A stretch of 64,000 bases of DNA from Microtetraspora glauca (GTDB lineage Bacteria; Actinomycetota; Actinomycetes; Streptomycetales; Streptomycetaceae). The translations under genes and the position numbers were made by a program. Location of the stretch: assembly GCA_000721275.1 (NCBI GenBank), contig JOFO01000010.1, positions 62,001 through 126,000 of the forward strand, written 5' to 3'. The notes under the pieces were generated by a model that did not search any database, was not told where the DNA came from, and worked only from the letters and a program-made list of their open reading frames with translations. This document shows positions 26,058 through 34,825 of the stretch, piece by piece (the first letter of the stretch is position 1; each line of letters starts with the position of its first letter).

Positions 26058-26987
26058 TCAGGGAACGGTGACCACGACCTTGCCCTGGAGACCGCCCTCG
26101 GCGTTGGCGCGCTGGGCGTCGGCCGCGCGTTCCAGGGGGAACGTCTTCGCCACCCGGACGTCGAGGACGCCGTCGTCGGCGAGGTCGGCGAGGGCGTTCA
26201 GGTCGGCGGCGTCCGGGCGGACCCAGAAGTACCGGCCGCCGAGCGCCAGGGCCTCGCCGTCGGCGATGGACGCGAGCCGGCCGCCGGGGGCGAGCAGCTT
26301 CGCGGCGCGCGGGAGGAAGGGCCCGCCGAGGGTGTCGAGGACCGCGTCCACGCCGTCGGGGGCCAGCTCCCGGACCTGCCGGCCGAAGGTGTCCTCGTCG
26401 AGGAGGACGGGCTCGGCGCCGAGTTCGGCGACCCGGTCGCGGCCGGACGCGCGGGCCGCGCCGAGGACCCGGCAGCCGTGGTGGCGGGCGAGCTGGACGG
26501 CCATGGACCCGACCCCGCCGGCCGCGGCGAGGACCAGGACCGTCTGCCCCGGGCGTACCGAGAGGGCGGTGTGCAGGGCCTGGTAGGCGGTGAGTCCGGC
26601 CAGCGGCAGCCCGGCGGCCTCCTCGAAGGAGTACGTGCGGGGCTTGCGGCCGAGGGTGCGGACGGGGGCGGCGACGTACTCGGCGAAGGTGCCGTGGGAG
26701 AGGACGTCCTCCCGGACGTACCCCATGACCTCGTCGCCGGGCGCCCACTCGGTGACGGAGACGCCGGGGCGGACGACGACGCCGGAGACGTCCCAGCCGG
26801 GGACGACGGGGAAGACGGCGTCGATCATGCCGTCGAGGTAGCCGGCCTGCGCCTTCCAGTCGACCGGGTTGACGGCCGCGGCCCGGACCTCGACCAGGAC
26901 CTCGTCGGGCCCCACCTTCGGGTCGGGCAGCTCGCCGTACTCCAGGACCTCGGGGCCGCCGTACCGGCGGTAGCTGATCGCCTTCAT
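26058..26987 (-). CDS. NADP-dependent quinone oxidoreductase-type MDR protein
   Basis: A 309-residue zinc-free medium-chain dehydrogenase/reductase similar to zeta-crystallin and quinone oxidoreductase. The N-terminal GroES-like domain (KAISYRRYGGPEVLEY...) has no zinc cysteines, and the Rossmann motif is AAGGVGSMAVQLA. It reduces quinones or alpha,beta-unsaturated carbonyls with NADPH. ATG 26987 gives the standard N-terminus of the family. It is divergent from the MBL gene with a 170-bp intergenic region in which no clear operator was found. Confidence 0.9.
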   Translation of the reverse strand: MKAISYRRYGGPEVLEYGELPDPKVGPDEVLVEVRAAAVNPVDWKAQAGYLDGMIDAVFPVVPGWDVSGVVVRPGVSVTEWAPGDEVMGYVREDVLSHGTFAEYVAAPVRTLGRKPRTYSFEEAAGLPLAGLTAYQALHTALSVRPGQTVLVLAAAGGVGSMAVQLARHHGCRVLGAARASGRDRVAELGAEPVLLDEDTFGRQVRELAPDGVDAVLDTLGGPFLPRAAKLLAPGGRLASIADGEALALGGRYFWVRPDAADLNALADLADDGVLDVRVAKTFPLERAADAQRANAEGGLQGKVVVTVP

Positions 26988-27157
26988 GCCACCGACCCTC
27001 GGCCGGGACGGCCCGGCCCGCAAGCCGGGCGGGGCAGGCGGGGCACGGGGGCGGCAGATCCGGGCGATTCGGCGGAACCGGTCGTCGTGGCGGCCGGGCG
27101 GTGGCAGGCTCCGTCCTGTTCCGGTCGATTCGTCTCGTCTCTTCCCGGGGGAAGCCT

Positions 27158-28069
27158 GTGCCCGCCACCGACCCGTACGTGGTCACGCTCGCGCCGCACG
27201 TCCACGCCTACGTCCAGCCCGACGGCGGCTGGTGCCTGAACAACGCCGGATTCCTCGGTGACGCGGGCGGGTCGCTGCTCGTCGACACCGCCGCCACCGA
27301 GCGGCGGGCGCTGCGGCTGCGCGACGCGGTGCGCGCCGCGGGGCTGCCGCTGCCGCACACCGTCGTCACCACCCACCACCACGGCGACCACACCTACGGC
27401 AACGGCCTCTTCCGTCCCGGGGCGCGGATCGTCGGGCACGAGAACTGCCGCTCCGAGCAGCTGGCGGCCGGGCACCAGCTGCACCTGCTGTGGCCGGGGA
27501 CGGACTTCGGCCGGATCGAGATCACGCCGCCCGACGTGACGTACCGCGACCGGCTGACGGTGTACGCGGGCGGGATCGAGGTGCGGGTGGTGCACCCGGG
27601 GCCCGCGCACACCCTCGGCGACTCGATCGTGCACCTGCCGGAGCAGGGCGTGGTGTTCACCGGGGACCTGGTCTTCCAGGGCGGGACGCCGTTCGTGCCC
27701 ATGGGTTCGCTGGCGGGGTCGCTGCGGGCGCTCGGTGTACTGCGGGCGCTGGACGCGGAGCGGGTGGTGCCGGGGCACGGGCCGGTGACGGACCCGGGGG
27801 CGTACGACGCCACCGAACGGTATCTGCGGTGGGTGGCGGAGCTGGCCGCGGAGGGGCGCGCGAAGGGCGATCCGCCGCTGGAGACCGCCCGCCGGGCGGA
27901 GCTCGGCGAGTTCGGCGCCTGGCGGGAGAGCGAGCGGCTGGTGGCGAACCTGCACCGGGCGTACGCGGAGCTGGACGGGCTGCCGGAGGGGCATCCGCTC
28001 GACCCGGTGGCCGTGTTCGGCGACATGGCGGCGATGAACGGCGGGGTGCCGGTGGCCTGCCACGCCTGA
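27158..28069 (+). CDS. MBL-fold metallohydrolase
   Basis: A 303-residue metallo-beta-lactamase-fold hydrolase. The zinc motif HHHGDH is at 73-78, with later ligands in HPGPAHTLGD, FTGDLVF and VPGHGPVTD. The family includes cyclase-like and lactonase-like hydrolases; the substrate is unknown. A GTG start at 27158 is preceded by GGGGGAAG. A longer in-frame start at 27101 lacks a ribosome site. No signal peptide is seen, so it is cytosolic. It is transcribed away from the quinone oxidoreductase. Confidence 0.87.
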   Translation: MPATDPYVVTLAPHVHAYVQPDGGWCLNNAGFLGDAGGSLLVDTAATERRALRLRDAVRAAGLPLPHTVVTTHHHGDHTYGNGLFRPGARIVGHENCRSEQLAAGHQLHLLWPGTDFGRIEITPPDVTYRDRLTVYAGGIEVRVVHPGPAHTLGDSIVHLPEQGVVFTGDLVFQGGTPFVPMGSLAGSLRALGVLRALDAERVVPGHGPVTDPGAYDATERYLRWVAELAAEGRAKGDPPLETARRAELGEFGAWRESERLVANLHRAYAELDGLPEGHPLDPVAVFGDMAAMNGGVPVACHA

Positions 28070-28135
28070 CGTTCCCGGCCGGCACCGGTGGCCGGCGCCT
28101 GTGGCCGGTCCCTCTTCCGCGGCCCCTCTGGACGA

Positions 28136-28153
28136 CATACCGACTGGTCGGTC
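28136..28153. promoter_or_regulatory. TetR-type box CATACCGACTGGTCGGT upstream of the CoA-ester operon
   Basis: It contains a perfect 6-2-6 palindrome ACCGAC-TG-GTCGGT (28139-28152). It lies 38-55 bp before the kinase start. The same CATACCGACYGGT core occurs at 31950-31966 and 51654-51670. Confidence 0.7.
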
Positions 28154-28190
28154 ATCATGAACGCCGACCGACCTACCGGAGGTACGCCCG

Positions 28191-29216
28191 ATGAGCCACA
28201 CCGCCCCGCCACCCGGCCTCGACCCCGAGCGCCTGCGCCGCCACCTGGACCGCGAGCGGCCCGGACTGGTCGCCGGGCCCCTCGACGCCCGGCTGATCGA
28301 GGGCGGCCGCTCCAACCTCACGTACGCCGTCACCGACGGCACCCAGCAGTGGGTGGTGCGCCGCCCGCCGCTCGGGCACGTGCTCGCCACCGCGCACGAC
28401 ATGAAGCGCGAACACCGGGTGATCAGCTCCCTCGGCGGGACGGCGGTGCCGGTGCCCGGCACGGTGCTGCTCTGCGAGGACGAGGACGTGCTCGGCGCGC
28501 CCTTCTACGTCATGGAGTTCGTCGAGGGCACCCCGTACCGCTCCGCCGCCCAGCTGGCGCCGCTCGGCCCGGAGCGCACCCGCGCCGCCGTCCTCGGGCT
28601 GGTCGACACCCTGGTCGACCTGCACGCGGTCGAGCCGGAGGCCGTCGGGCTCGGCGACTTCGGCCGGCCGGAGGGCTTCCTCGACCGGCAGCTGCGCCGC
28701 TGGGGCAAGCAGCTCGCCGCCTCCCGGGGCCGCGACCTGCCCGGCATCGAGGAGCTGCACGCCGCCCTCGGCCGGGCGCTGCCCGGCTCCCCCGCGCCGG
28801 CGGTGGTGCACGGCGACTACCGGCTCGACAACGTGCTGGTCGGTCCCGACGACCGGATCCGGGCGGTGCTGGACTGGGAGATGTCCACGCTCGGCGACCC
28901 GCTGACCGACCTGGGCCTGCTCGTCATGTACAGCACGCCGCTGGACCTGCCCGGCTCCCCCATCTCCACCACCGCGTCCGCCGCCGGCCACCCCCCGGCC
29001 GCCGAGCTGGGCGAGCGGTACGCCGCCCGCTCCGGCCGCGACGTCTCCGCCCTGTCCTGGTACACGGCCTTCGCCTGGTTCAAGCTCGCCGTGATCCTGG
29101 AGGGCATCCACTACCGCTACACCCTCGGGCAGACCGTCGGCGCCGGCTTCGACCGCATCGGCGACCTCGTCCCCGTCTTCATCGAGCACGGCCTGACCAC
29201 CCTTCAGGAGGGCTGA
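28191..29216 (+). CDS. APH-type phosphotransferase, candidate hydroxyacyl-CoA kinase
   Basis: A 341-residue kinase of the aminoglycoside phosphotransferase fold. A nucleotide-loop region EGGRSNLTY is at 37-45, the catalytic loop HGDYRLDN at 207-214, and the metal motif DWE at 228-230. This subfamily is the stand-alone equivalent of the kinase domain of ACAD10/ACAD11 and of LvaA of levulinate catabolism, which phosphorylate 4-hydroxyacyl-CoA; antibiotic resistance is much less likely. It lies 6 bp upstream of an acyl-CoA dehydrogenase, which fits that pathway. A TetR-type box precedes it. ATG 28191 has GGAGG upstream. Confidence 0.83.
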   Translation: MSHTAPPPGLDPERLRRHLDRERPGLVAGPLDARLIEGGRSNLTYAVTDGTQQWVVRRPPLGHVLATAHDMKREHRVISSLGGTAVPVPGTVLLCEDEDVLGAPFYVMEFVEGTPYRSAAQLAPLGPERTRAAVLGLVDTLVDLHAVEPEAVGLGDFGRPEGFLDRQLRRWGKQLAASRGRDLPGIEELHAALGRALPGSPAPAVVHGDYRLDNVLVGPDDRIRAVLDWEMSTLGDPLTDLGLLVMYSTPLDLPGSPISTTASAAGHPPAAELGERYAARSGRDVSALSWYTAFAWFKLAVILEGIHYRYTLGQTVGAGFDRIGDLVPVFIEHGLTTLQEG

Positions 29217-29222
29217 ACCGCC

Positions 29223-30437
29223 ATGGACTTCTCCTACGACGCCCGCACCGAGGAGCTGCGGGCCCGGCTGCTCGCCTTCATGGACGAGCACGTGTACCCC
29301 GCCGAGGCCGTCGCCGAGGAGCAGCGGGCCGGGCTCGCCTCGCCGTGGGACGAACCGCCGGTGGTGGCGGAGCTGAAGGCGGAGGCGAAGCGGCAGGGGC
29401 TGTGGAACCTCTTCCTCCCGGACGCGGAGTACGGGGCGGGCCTGACGAACCTCCAGTACGCGCCGCTCGCCGAGATCACCGGCCGCAGCCCGCAGCTCGC
29501 GCCGACCGCCCTCAACTGCGCCGCCCCGGACACCGGGAACATGGAGCTGCTCGCCCAGTTCGGCGACGAGGCGCAGAAGAAGCAGTGGCTGGAGCCGCTG
29601 CTCGCGGGCGAGATCCGGTCCGCCTTCGCGATGACCGAGCCCGCGGTGGCGTCGTCCGACGCGACCAACATCGAGACCCGGATCCGGCGGGACGGGGACT
29701 CGTACGTGATCGACGGGCGCAAGTGGTACATCTCCGGGGCGATGAACCCCGACTGCAAGGTCTTCATCGTGATGGGCAAGACCGACCCGGACGGGGCGGA
29801 CCTCCGCCGCCAGCAGTCGATGATCCTCGTGCCGCGCGACACCCCGGGCGTCGAGGTGCGCCGGGCGATGCGGGTGTACGGCTACGAGGACCACTACCAC
29901 GGCGGCCACGCCGAGGTCGTCTTCGAGGACGTGCGGGTGCCCGCGGCGAACCTGATCGGCGAGGAGGGCGGCGGCTTCGCCATCGCGCAGGCCCGGCTCG
30001 GCCCGGGCCGCATCCACCACTGCATGCGGCTCATCGGCATGGCCGAGCGGGCGGTGGAGCTGATGTGCCGGCGGGCTGTCTCCCGCACCGCCTTCGGCAA
30101 GCCGCTCGCCCAGCAGGGCGTGGTGCAGAACTGGATCGCGGACGCGCGGGTGACGATCGAGCAGCTGCGGCTGCTCGTGCTGAAGACCGCGTGGCTGATG
30201 GACACGGTCGGCAACAAGGGCGCCCACACCGAGATCCAGGCCATCAAGATCGCCACCCCGCGCGCGGTGGTGGACATCATCGACAAGGCGGTGCAGGCGC
30301 ACGGCGCCGGCGGCGTCTCGCAGGACTTCCCGCTCGCCGAACTGTGGGCGGCGGCCAGGACCCTGCGGCTCGCGGACGGGCCGGACGAGGTGCACCAGCG
30401 GTCGCTGGCCCGCCGCGAGCTGAAGCGCTACCTCTGA
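29223..30437 (+). CDS. Acyl-CoA dehydrogenase family protein (ACAD10/11- or LvaC-like)
   Basis: A 404-residue flavoprotein of the acyl-CoA dehydrogenase superfamily, FadE2-like. The N-terminal helical domain begins MDFSYDARTEELR. FAD-contact segments (FAMTEPAVASSDATN, WYISGAMNP) and a C-terminal QDFPLAELWAAARTLRLADGPDEVH-type end follow. Paired with the upstream kinase it resembles the split form of ACAD10/11, where the dehydrogenase domain turns a 4-phosphoacyl-CoA into an enoyl-CoA. It is translationally close to the kinase (6-bp gap). It converges with the tetR gene, with stops 4 bp apart. Confidence 0.88.
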   Translation: MDFSYDARTEELRARLLAFMDEHVYPAEAVAEEQRAGLASPWDEPPVVAELKAEAKRQGLWNLFLPDAEYGAGLTNLQYAPLAEITGRSPQLAPTALNCAAPDTGNMELLAQFGDEAQKKQWLEPLLAGEIRSAFAMTEPAVASSDATNIETRIRRDGDSYVIDGRKWYISGAMNPDCKVFIVMGKTDPDGADLRRQQSMILVPRDTPGVEVRRAMRVYGYEDHYHGGHAEVVFEDVRVPAANLIGEEGGGFAIAQARLGPGRIHHCMRLIGMAERAVELMCRRAVSRTAFGKPLAQQGVVQNWIADARVTIEQLRLLVLKTAWLMDTVGNKGAHTEIQAIKIATPRAVVDIIDKAVQAHGAGGVSQDFPLAELWAAARTLRLADGPDEVHQRSLARRELKRYL

Positions 30438-30441
30438 CGGT

Positions 30442-31035
30442 TCACGGGCGCAGGGCCCGCAGCAGGAGGTCGGCCAGGTGGTCGGCGACCTGCTGCGGGG
30501 TCAGCGGGCCGTCCGGGCGGTACCACGTGGACAGGTGGTGCACGGAGCCGAAGTGGTAGTCCACGACGAGGTCGGCGGGCGTGGCGGAGGAGAAGACGCC
30601 CGCCTGCCGGCCTTCCTCGATGAGGGCGCGGAAGCGCTCGTGGTAGCGGCGGCGCTCGGCCCGGACCTGCTTGTTCTTCTCCGGGCTCAGGTGGTGCATG
30701 GAGCGGAAGAAGATCGCGGCGTCGTCGAGGTTCTCGATGGTGGTGACGACGACGTCGGCGGCGGCGGCCCGCAGCCGTTCCTCGACGGGCGCGTCCGAGT
30801 CCGCGAAGGCGTCCAGCCGCTCCTGCTGGAGGCGGAGCACGCGCGCGTACACCTCCTGGAGCAGGTCCTCCTTGGAGCCGAAGTAGTGGTAGAGCGCCCC
30901 CTTGGTGACGCCCGCCGCCTCGACGATCTCCTGTACGGAGGTGCGGTCGTAGCCCTGCTCGGCGAAGAGCCGGGTGGCGGCGGCGAGGAGCCTCTGGGGG
31001 ACGGGACCGCCGTCCCCGTCCGTCGTCCTGGCCAT
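30442..31035 (-). CDS. TetR-family regulator of the CoA-ester module
   Basis: A 197-residue transcription factor. The helix-turn-helix at about 15-60 contains VQEIVEAAGVTKGALYHYFGSK, a very standard TetR form; the helical C-terminal ligand domain follows. ATG 31035 is preceded by GGAAGG. It sits 84 bp downstream of the SDR gene in the same direction and may be read from the SDR promoter. That promoter has a CATACCGACYGGT box, as does the promoter of the kinase-dehydrogenase operon, so this protein is the leading candidate to bind both. The ligand is probably an acyl-CoA. Confidence 0.87.
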   Translation of the reverse strand: MARTTDGDGGPVPQRLLAAATRLFAEQGYDRTSVQEIVEAAGVTKGALYHYFGSKEDLLQEVYARVLRLQQERLDAFADSDAPVEERLRAAAADVVVTTIENLDDAAIFFRSMHHLSPEKNKQVRAERRRYHERFRALIEEGRQAGVFSSATPADLVVDYHFGSVHHLSTWYRPDGPLTPQQVADHLADLLLRALRP

Positions 31036-31119
31036 GCTCCGCCGCCTTCCTGCTCGCCGTTCCGGCCCTGGTGGCCGGGGTGTGTCGTCGGTAGATCTTC
31101 CCATCCGCCGCCGGGTGCG

Positions 31120-31896
31120 CTAGCGCGCGCCCGCCTCCCAGTGCCGCTGCATCTTGTTCATGCCGCCGATCCAGCGCTCGGGGTCGTCCGCGCGGTGGCG
31201 GTAGTACGCGGCGACCTCGGGGTGCGGCAGGACGAGGAAGCGGTCCTCCGCGACGGCGTCGAGGAGGGCGTCGGCGACGGCCTCCGGCTCGACGGCGGTC
31301 GGCACGAGAACGAGGTCGCCGGCCGACCCGGTGGCGGCGAGCATGTCGGTGCGGACGCCCTGGGGGCAGATCGCGTGCACCTTCAGGCCGCGGTGGCGGT
31401 AGGTGAGGGAGAGCCATTCGGCGAAGGCGTAGGCGCCGTGCTTGGAGACGGAGTACGGGGCCGCGCCGATCATGGTGAGCAGGCCGGCGGCGGAGACGGT
31501 GGAGACGAAGCGGCCGGTGCCGCGCTCCAGCCAGTCGGGGAGCAGGGCGCGGGCGGCGCGGACGTGGGCCATGACGTTGACGTCCCAGGCGGCGGCCCAG
31601 ACGGCCTCGTCGGCGAAGGCGTCGCCGGCCGAGGCGAGTCCGGCGTTGGCGCACCAGACGTCGACGGTGCCGCCGAGGGCGTCGCGGGCCTCGTCGACGA
31701 CCGCGGAGGCGTCGCCGGGGACGGCGAGGGCGCCGATCTCGTCGGCGACGGCCTTGGCGCGGTCGGGGTCGAGGTCGTTGACGACGACGCGGGCGCCCTC
31801 GGCGGCGAAGCGCCGGGCGAGGGCGGCGCCGATGCCGCCGCCCGCTCCGGTGACGACGACGCCCGCGTCCCGGAGTTCGTGCGTGGCCGCGTTCAT
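31120..31896 (-). CDS. Short-chain dehydrogenase/reductase
   Basis: A 258-residue classical SDR. The cofactor motif is TGAGGGIGAALAR near residue 17, and the catalytic serine and YSVSK (Tyr/Lys) follow in order. It oxidises or reduces a hydroxy/keto substrate; in a levulinate-like pathway it would act as the keto-acyl-CoA reductase (LvaD role). It is transcribed leftward and followed 84 bp later by tetR. A TetR-type box lies 54-70 bp upstream of the ATG. The substrate is inferred from neighbours only. Confidence 0.88.
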   Translation of the reverse strand: MNAATHELRDAGVVVTGAGGGIGAALARRFAAEGARVVVNDLDPDRAKAVADEIGALAVPGDASAVVDEARDALGGTVDVWCANAGLASAGDAFADEAVWAAAWDVNVMAHVRAARALLPDWLERGTGRFVSTVSAAGLLTMIGAAPYSVSKHGAYAFAEWLSLTYRHRGLKVHAICPQGVRTDMLAATGSAGDLVLVPTAVEPEAVADALLDAVAEDRFLVLPHPEVAAYYRHRADDPERWIGGMNKMQRHWEAGAR

Positions 31897-31949
31897 GGAC
31901 CCCTCCAGATGGTTCGGCTCTCGGTCACGGTTCGGATGACCGGCAGCAG

Positions 31950-31966
31950 ACTAACCGGTCGGTATG
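31950..31966. promoter_or_regulatory. TetR-type box upstream of the SDR gene
   Basis: On the minus strand this reads CATACCGACCGGTTAGT, with half-sites ACCGAC and GTTAGT around CG. It shares 13 bases (CATACCGACYGGT) with the boxes at 28136 and 51654. Confidence 0.65.
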
Positions 31967-31978
31967 GAGTGGTGGAAG

Positions 31979-32046
31979 ACCCGGCGGCCCCGGCAGCCCG
32001 CTTGCGCGCGCCGACCCGGCGGCCCGGAACCCGCTTGCGCACGCCT
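31979..32046. repeat. Imperfect 33-35-bp tandem duplication upstream of the NamZ-type gene
   Basis: Copy 1 (31979-32013) and copy 2 (32014-32046) both start ACCCGGCGGCCC and contain CCCGCTTGCGC followed by RCGCC. The pair ends about 40 bp before the start codon. Confidence 0.6.
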
Positions 32047-32085
32047 CGTTCCCCCGGGGCGTCAGGAGCGCTAGCCTGCGTGCCC

Positions 32086-33360
32086 ATGTCACGCATGAGG
32101 CGGATGAAGCTGTCGCGTCGGGATCTGCTGGCCACCGGAGGGGCGCTGACCGCCGGAGGGGCGCTGGCCATGACGGCCTCCCCGGCCGCGGCCGCGCCCG
32201 GACGCGGGCACGCGCGCGTACGGACCGGTTTCGAGCGGCTGGCGGCGGACGGGTACGCCGCGCTGGCCGGCGAGCGGGTGGGCGTCGTCACCAACCCGAC
32301 CGGGATCACCCCGGACGCCCGGCACCTGGTGGACGTCATGCACGCCGACGAACGGGTCGACCTGGTGGCCGTGTTCGGTCCCGAGCACGGCTTCCGGGGC
32401 ACCGCGCAGGCGGGCGGCTCGGAGGGCCGGCACGACGACCCGGCGACCGGACTGCCGGTCTACGACACGTACCTGAAGAGCGGGCGGGCGCTCGCGGACG
32501 TCTTCACGGCCTCCGGCGTCGACACCGTCGTCTTCGACATCCAGGACGCGGGCGCCCGCTTCTACACGTACATCTGGACGCTCTACGACTGCATGGTGGC
32601 GGCGGAGCTGGCCGGGAAGCGGTTCGTGGTCCTGGACCGGCCGAACCCGGTGAGCGGCCGGGCGGCCCTCGGCCCGGTCCTGGACCGGGCGTTCGCCACC
32701 TTCGTCGGGCGCGAACCGATCGCGCAGGCGCACGGGATGACGGTGGCGGAGCTGGCCCTGCTGTTCAACGCCGAGTTCCTGGCCCGGCCGGTGGAGCTGG
32801 AGACCGTACGGATGACGGGCTGGCGGCGGGCCGACTTCTTCGACGCCACGGGGCTGCCGTGGGTGCCGCCGAGCCCGAACATGCCGACTCCGGAGACCGC
32901 GCTCGTCTACTCCGGCACCTGCCTGTTCGAGGGCACCAACCTCTCCGAGGGCCGCGGCACCACCCGCCCGTTCGAACTCCTCGGCGCCGAGGGGATCGAC
33001 CGCCGCTGGGCGGAGGCCGCCAACGCCCTGGAGCTGCCCGGAGTCCGCTTCCGCGAGGCGTACTTCGCGCCCACCTTCTCCAAGTTCCAGGGCCGCACGG
33101 TCGGCGGCGTCCAGCTGCACGTCCACGACCGCGAGTCCTTCGACCCGGTCCGCACCGGCATCGCGCTGCTGGTCACCGCCCGCGCCTCGTGGTCCGGCTT
33201 CGCCTGGCGCGCCGACCACTGGATCGACAAGCTCACCGGCTCCACCCGGGTCCGCACCCTGATCGACGCGGGCGCGGACACCGACGAGGTCGTGGGCGCC
33301 TGGAGCGAGGACCTGGCGGCCTTCCGCGCGGTCCGCCGGGAGCATCTGCTGTACCGGTGA
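32086..33360 (+). CDS. Secreted DUF1343 / NamZ-type exo-beta-N-acetylmuramidase
   Basis: A 424-residue protein of the DUF1343 (GH171, NamZ) family, whose Bacillus member releases terminal N-acetylmuramic acid from peptidoglycan fragments. A twin-arginine-type signal (SRRDLLATGG, then a hydrophobic stretch ending ASPAAAA) points to Tat export. The mature part begins near GRGHARVRTGFERL and includes GVVTNPTGI, FGPEHGFRGTAQ, FDIQDAGARFYTY and SPNMPTPETALVY, all typical. The ATG at 32086 is used; ATGs at 32095 and 32104 are alternatives. The role is probably cell-wall recycling. A 6-bp hairpin follows the stop directly. Confidence 0.87.
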   Translation: MSRMRRMKLSRRDLLATGGALTAGGALAMTASPAAAAPGRGHARVRTGFERLAADGYAALAGERVGVVTNPTGITPDARHLVDVMHADERVDLVAVFGPEHGFRGTAQAGGSEGRHDDPATGLPVYDTYLKSGRALADVFTASGVDTVVFDIQDAGARFYTYIWTLYDCMVAAELAGKRFVVLDRPNPVSGRAALGPVLDRAFATFVGREPIAQAHGMTVAELALLFNAEFLARPVELETVRMTGWRRADFFDATGLPWVPPSPNMPTPETALVYSGTCLFEGTNLSEGRGTTRPFELLGAEGIDRRWAEAANALELPGVRFREAYFAPTFSKFQGRTVGGVQLHVHDRESFDPVRTGIALLVTARASWSGFAWRADHWIDKLTGSTRVRTLIDAGADTDEVVGAWSEDLAAFRAVRREHLLYR

Positions 33361-33376
33361 CGGGGGTTGTCCCCCG
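33361..33376 (+). terminator. Compact hairpin after the NamZ-type gene
   Basis: CGGGGG-TTGT-CCCCCG begins at the base after the stop codon. It has a stable 6-bp GC stem with a 4-nt loop. Confidence 0.5.
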
Positions 33377-33435
33377 TACGGGAGCGGGGGCGTCCGGGAT
33401 GTCGCCGCGGGCGCCCCGGCGGAGAGGCTGGGCCC

Positions 33436-34815
33436 ATGAAGCTCTCCTCACGTCGTACCGAACCCTCCTCGCCCCGCCCGCTGCCGTCCTCGCGCCGGCG
33501 GGCGGCCCTCGCCGGGCTGCTCGCCGCCGTCTGCCTCGCCGGGCTCGCCCCGGCCGCCGCCGCGACAAGCGGGACGGCGCCCGCGCCCGACCCGGCGCGC
33601 GCGCTCGCCCGGTCCGCCGCGCCCCTGGGCGACGCCGCGGCCCTCGACCGGCTGGTCGGCGGGGCGAAGGTCGTCGGCCTCGGCGAGGCCACCCACAGCT
33701 CCGCCGAGTTCTTCACCCTCAAGCACCGGATCTTCGAACAGCTCGTGGAGCGCAAGGGGTTCACGACCTTCGCGCTGGAGGCGAGCTGGTCCACCGGGCT
33801 GCTGATCGACCGGTGGGTGACCACCGGCGAGGGCGACATCGAGCGGATCATGCGGGACGAGTTCCAGGAGTCGTACCGGCTCTGGAACACCGGGGAGTAC
33901 CTCGACCTCTTCCGCTGGATGCGGCGCCACAACCAGGAGCACCCGGAGCACCAGGTCCGCTTCATGGGCAACGACCTCGGGTACGCCGGGCCGAACCTCT
34001 TCGACACCGTCACCGCGTACGTCGCCCGGAACCACCCCTCGCTCCTCCTCCGCTTCCGGGAGCTCTACCGGGACTCCCGGCCCACCGGTGAGGTGGAGCC
34101 GTGGATGAAGGGCTACCTGGCGCTGCCGCTCGACCGGCGGCGCCAGCGGGCCGCCGACGTGGACCGGGCCCTGGCACTGCTGGAACGGCAGCGGCCCGGC
34201 CGGGGCGCCGCCGCGCGGGAGGCGCACCTGTGGGCGGTGCAGCACGCGCGGGCGATCGCCCAGGTGGGCGCGGAGTACGCCCACGACTTCGCGACCCCGG
34301 AGGGCGTCGCGGCGGCCATGCTCTACCGGGACCGGGTCATGGCCGAGAACACCGCCTGGTGGCAGCGGCGGACCGGCGACCGGATGCTCCTCTCGGCGCA
34401 CAACGGGCACGTGGCCTACGAGACGTTCACGCCGGACCAGTACCCGCGGACCCAGGGCGCGTTCCTGCGGGACCTCCTCGGCCGGGAGTACGTGACGATC
34501 GGCACGTCCTTCGGCCGCGGCTCCTTCCACACGCACGACACCACCGCGCCCGGGGAGCCGCTGCGCGCCCTGACCGTGGGCCCGACGGGGCCGGACGGCG
34601 CCGCCGAGACCCTGGACCGGGTGGCTCCCGGCCCGTTCCTGCTCGACCTGCGGCGGACCGCGCCGGCCGCCCGCGCGTGGCTCGCGGAGCCGCGGACGGT
34701 CTGGCACATCGGGACCGCCTACCCGTGGCCCGGCGCGACCCCGCGGGTCCGGCTCCCCGCCGCGTACGACGGGCTGGTCCACTTCCCGGTGGTCACGGCC
34801 GCCCGGCTGCGCTGA
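33436..34815 (+). CDS. Secreted erythromycin esterase-family protein
   Basis: A 459-residue protein of the erythromycin esterase (Ere) superfamily. An N-terminal signal peptide (Arg-rich n-region, hydrophobic core LLAAVCLAGLAPAAAA) predicts export. The catalytic region GLGEATHSSAEFF carries the conserved Glu and His, and a second histidine region reads SAHNGHVAYE. Macrolide hydrolysis is the founding activity, but chromosomal homologues, especially exported ones, mostly have other, unknown ester substrates; succinoglycan-biosynthesis-like relatives exist. ATG 33436 is 75 bp after the NamZ-type gene, and a hairpin with a T-tract follows the gene. Confidence 0.83.
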   Translation: MKLSSRRTEPSSPRPLPSSRRRAALAGLLAAVCLAGLAPAAAATSGTAPAPDPARALARSAAPLGDAAALDRLVGGAKVVGLGEATHSSAEFFTLKHRIFEQLVERKGFTTFALEASWSTGLLIDRWVTTGEGDIERIMRDEFQESYRLWNTGEYLDLFRWMRRHNQEHPEHQVRFMGNDLGYAGPNLFDTVTAYVARNHPSLLLRFRELYRDSRPTGEVEPWMKGYLALPLDRRRQRAADVDRALALLERQRPGRGAAAREAHLWAVQHARAIAQVGAEYAHDFATPEGVAAAMLYRDRVMAENTAWWQRRTGDRMLLSAHNGHVAYETFTPDQYPRTQGAFLRDLLGREYVTIGTSFGRGSFHTHDTTAPGEPLRALTVGPTGPDGAAETLDRVAPGPFLLDLRRTAPAARAWLAEPRTVWHIGTAYPWPGATPRVRLPAAYDGLVHFPVVTAARLR

Positions 34816-34825
34816 CGCTCCCCGG

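Noticed and set aside
28191..29216. Aminoglycoside resistance kinase
   Set aside because: Coupling to an acyl-CoA dehydrogenase and similarity to the ACAD10/11-LvaA type favour a CoA-ester substrate.
30478..32085. Long plus-strand reading frame leading into the NamZ-type gene
   Set aside because: It is antisense to tetR and the SDR gene. The real gene starts at 32086, with a Tat signal.
33436..34815. Macrolide resistance esterase
   Set aside because: The family fits, but the protein is exported and chromosomal with no resistance context; macrolide activity cannot be claimed.
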